Source: Candidatus Cloacimonadota bacterium
Lineage (GTDB): Bacteria > Cloacimonadota > Cloacimonadia > Cloacimonadales > TCS61
DNA: 7,392 nt
Direction: 5' to 3'
NCBI GenBank assembly: GCA_021108055.1
Contig: JAIORR010000026.1
Coordinates: forward strand, 1 to 7,392
Part shown: one piece after another, positions 6,153 through 7,392 of the stretch
Layout: each line of letters opens with the position of its first letter
Position numbering within the stretch: position 1 is the stretch's first letter
Position numbers and translations under genes: made by a program
The notes under the pieces: model-generated
Databases searched by the model: none
Told to the model about the DNA's origin: nothing
What the model saw: the letters and a program-made list of their open reading frames with translations, nothing else

Positions 6153-6180
6153 TCCGGCTTCGTCAAGGCTACGCCGGGAT
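6153..6180 (+). repeat. GC-rich dispersed repeat in the thioredoxin leader
   Basis: The core GGCTTCGTCAAGGCTACGCC, flanked by ATCC and GGGAT, stands out from AT-rich surroundings. It contains a direct repeat (GGCTTCG/GGCTACG) and can fold as CCGG...CCGG with an inner CGT/ACG stem. Similar GGCTTCGCCAAGGCTACGCC strings are familiar to me as dispersed repeats in many environmental genomes. Its end is 3 bases before the GGAG of the thioredoxin Shine-Dalgarno site, so the fold could affect translation. Confidence 0.6.
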
Positions 6181-6193
6181 AAAGGAGAAAGAA

Positions 6194-6547
6194 ATGGTAC
6201 ATTTAACACAGGAAACTTTTAAAGAGAAAGTATTTAATTATGAAAAAAACAAAGATTGGAAATTTGAAGGTGACAAACCTGCTATCATCGATTTTTATGC
6301 AGACTGGTGTGGACCTTGCAAAATGGTTGCACCCGTTTTGGAAGAACTTGCCAAAGAATATGAAGGCAAGCTGGATATCTTCAAAGTGAATACGGAAGAT
6401 CAGCAGGAACTTGCAGCAGCTTTCGGTATCAGGAGCATTCCATCCATTCTTTTTGTGCCTAAAGACGATCAGCCTCAAATGTCAATGGGAGCCCTGCCTA
6501 AAGAATCGTTTGTAAAAGCGATCGAAGATGTCCTTAAAGTGAAATAA
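6194..6547 (+). CDS. thioredoxin, cytoplasmic, 117 aa
   Basis: This is a cytoplasmic dithiol-disulfide oxidoreductase that reduces protein disulfides using electrons from thioredoxin reductase (not encoded in this window). The active site YADWCGPCK has Cys39 and Cys42, with cis-Pro83 in GIRSIPS. The thioredoxin fold is complete and there is no signal peptide. The N-terminal extension before the fold (residues 1-27) and the phrase GALPKE near the C-terminus resemble thioredoxins of the Bacteroidota/FCB group. The ATG at 6194 is chosen because GGAGAA (6184-6189) lies just upstream. A frame-open GTG at 6059 would place the promoter and the GC-rich repeat inside the protein. It is the first gene of a three-gene redox operon and is about 70% identical by eye to the exported paralogue at 6852-7280. 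Confidence 0.95.
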   Translation: MVHLTQETFKEKVFNYEKNKDWKFEGDKPAIIDFYADWCGPCKMVAPVLEELAKEYEGKLDIFKVNTEDQQELAAAFGIRSIPSILFVPKDDQPQMSMGALPKESFVKAIEDVLKVK

Positions 6548-6552
6548 CTTTG

Positions 6553-6576
6553 TAGGAAATATTAGATCTATTCCTA
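6553..6576 (+). other. nested palindrome in the spacer between thioredoxin and glutaredoxin genes
   Basis: TAGGAA (6553-6558) pairs with TTCCTA (6571-6576), and the loop contains the self-complementary TAGATCTA (6563-6570). There is no T-run after it, so it is not a clear terminator. It could be an RNA processing or stability element that separates thioredoxin expression from the downstream pair. Confidence 0.3.
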
Positions 6577-6606
6577 AAATGGATAAAATTGAGAATGAGG
6601 AAAGAT

Positions 6607-6843
6607 ATGAAAAGCGTAGTGATTTTCAGTACACCAACCTGTTCCTGGTGCAGAAAATTAAAGAGTTATCTCAAAGAAAAAAAAGTCCGTTTCAAAGATA
6701 TCGATGTTTCCAGGAATCAAGGTGCAGCCCGAGATATGATCCGTAAATCCGGAAAGCAGGGAGTTCCGCAAATGTGGATAAATAATCGTCCAATAGTAGG
6801 ATTTGATAAAACTAAGATCGATCGAATGTTGGATATAAAATAG
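6607..6843 (+). CDS. glutaredoxin-like protein, YruB/NrdH type, 78 aa
   Basis: This is a small cytoplasmic thiol-disulfide carrier of the glutaredoxin fold. VVIFSTPTCSWCRKLKSYL (4-22) holds the active-site pair Cys12-Ser-Trp-Cys15. GVPQ (52-55) supplies the cis-Pro and IVGFD (63-67) the glycine-containing turn typical of glutaredoxins. Short length, the CSWC motif and the DIDVSRN segment resemble the YruB-family proteins described from clostridia, which are thought to receive electrons from a thioredoxin-reductase-like flavoprotein rather than glutathione. That partner choice is family knowledge, not shown here. The start is placed at ATG 6607, because GAGGAAAG lies 6 bases upstream; an in-frame TTG at 6589 has no comparable site. 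The next gene begins 8 bases after its stop, with AGGAG overlapping the TAG, so the two are probably cotranslated. Confidence 0.88.
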   Translation: MKSVVIFSTPTCSWCRKLKSYLKEKKVRFKDIDVSRNQGAARDMIRKSGKQGVPQMWINNRPIVGFDKTKIDRMLDIK

Positions 6844-6851
6844 GAGAAATG

Positions 6852-7280
6852 ATGAAAAAAATATTTTTTTTGGTAATCGTGTTAGTAGCAATATTACCTT
6901 TGTTTGCAGAAGAAACTTTATCAAAACCGGAGCATTTAACTTTAGAAACTTTCAAAGAAAAAGTTTTCGATTTTGAAGCAAACAAAGAGTGGAAATTTAA
7001 AGGTGATATTCCGGCAATTATAGATTTCTATGCAGATTGGTGCGGACCATGTAAACGAGTTGCACCGATCATGGAAGAACTGGCAAAAGAATATGACGGT
7101 AAGGTTAAAATTTACAAAATCGACACAGATAAAGAAAAGCAACTTGCAGGAATGTTCGGTATTAGAAGCATTCCATCCATTCTTTTTATTCCGGCAGAAG
7201 GTCAACCGCAGATGACGACAGGAGCACTTCCCAAAGAAAATTTTGTGCAGATGATCGAAGAAATTTTAAAAGTAAAGTAA
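6852..7280 (+). CDS. exported thioredoxin paralogue with signal peptide, 142 aa
   Basis: This is a thioredoxin-fold protein predicted to act in the periplasm. The N-terminus MKKIFFLVIVLVAILPLFA is a typical signal peptide (KK, then about 15 hydrophobic residues), with probable cleavage after Ala19 before EETLS. No lipobox Cys is seen. The mature domain carries YADWCGPCK with Cys64/Cys67 and cis-Pro108 in GIRSIPS. Over 116 aligned residues about 81 match the cytoplasmic copy at 6194-6547, with no gaps, pointing to duplication followed by gain of an export signal. ATG 6852 is preferred over the adjacent ATG 6849, because AGGAG (6842-6846) is 5 bases from the former and only 2 from the latter. 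With a WCGPC active site it is more likely a reductant than a DsbA-like oxidant. It would then need electrons from a membrane carrier such as CcdA/DsbD, not seen here. Confidence 0.92.
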   Translation: MKKIFFLVIVLVAILPLFAEETLSKPEHLTLETFKEKVFDFEANKEWKFKGDIPAIIDFYADWCGPCKRVAPIMEELAKEYDGKVKIYKIDTDKEKQLAGMFGIRSIPSILFIPAEGQPQMTTGALPKENFVQMIEEILKVK

Positions 7281-7296
7281 AAAATGTTCTCTTATA

Positions 7297-7372
7297 AAGA
7301 AAATTCTTAAAGTTGACTATCCCCGTGGCAAGCCAAAGAGTATTTTGCCAACTTTATTTAAGCAAGCTTAAA
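7297..7372. repeat. cluster of short palindromes with AA loops at the window end
   Basis: Three mini-hairpins are visible. AAGAA-aa-TTCTT is at 7297-7308. TGGC-aa-GCCA is at 7326-7335. TTTAAGC-aa-GCTTAAA, a 7 bp stem, is at 7357-7372. The middle one is enclosed by a wider inverted pair, AAAGTTG (7309-7315) and CAACTTT (7349-7355). The last two share a GCaaGC core. No T-run follows, so termination of the redox operon here is possible but not shown. The design matches the cluster at 26-79. Confidence 0.55.
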
Positions 7373-7392
7373 CACGAATTTTCAATATTTAA

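Noticed and set aside
6059..6193. Possible 45-residue N-terminal extension of the first thioredoxin from a GTG at 6059
   Set aside because: The stretch contains a good promoter (6102-6129) and a GC-rich dispersed repeat, and the ATG at 6194 has its own Shine-Dalgarno site.
2254..7215. Other antisense or out-of-frame open frames (2254-2526, 3830-4135, 6203-6478, 6658-6924, 6942-7205, 7030-7215)
   Set aside because: Each overlaps a confidently identified gene and shows no recognisable motif or ribosome binding site.

Overview
The window is AT-rich bacterial chromosomal DNA with ordinary housekeeping and accessory genes and many short intergenic repeats. Several traits point to a member of the Fibrobacterota-Chlorobiota-Bacteroidota (FCB) superphylum outside Bacteroidota, with Cloacimonadota as my best guess from protein style. 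These traits are the thioredoxin sequence style, strong Shine-Dalgarno sites (AGGAGG, GGAGG), and TTGACA/TATATT or TTGATT/TATAAT promoters. Bacteroidota normally lack both of the last two. The assignment is inference and no marker gene is present.

Layout. Positions 1-125 hold three tandem mini-hairpins and a purine/pyrimidine-biased dispersed repeat. Next is a 62-residue monocluster ferredoxin gene (126-314, +), followed by a second, inverted and diverged copy of the same kind of repeat and a bidirectional terminator (406-435). On the minus strand lies a RhlE-type DEAD-box RNA helicase (434-1720). Its TTG start overlaps the stop codon of a 40-codon reading frame (1717-1839) that looks like the beginning of a minimal nucleotidyltransferase gene cut off before its catalytic aspartates. 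That frame has its own Shine-Dalgarno site and a good promoter (1960-1988). Upstream of it, also on the minus strand, is a saccharopine reductase-like dehydrogenase (1993-3312). A related intergenic element of at least 66 bases precedes both minus-strand units.

On the plus strand, 3551-5981 encodes a two-gene ABC exporter: an ATPase and a permease with about 12 membrane segments. A thiol-redox operon closes the window: cytoplasmic thioredoxin (6194-6547), YruB-type glutaredoxin (6607-6843), and a close thioredoxin paralogue carrying an export signal (6852-7280). It is served by a clear promoter at 6102-6129. The window ends in another cluster of mini-hairpins (7297-7372).

The redox genes form a coherent unit: two thioredoxins about 70% identical by eye serve opposite sides of the inner membrane, with a glutaredoxin-like protein between them. 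The other genes show no obvious pathway link. I see no complete novel defence or mobile system. The most interesting signals are the nucleotidyltransferase remnant coupled to the helicase, the repeats that repeatedly abut ribosome binding sites, and the duplicated, retargeted thioredoxin.
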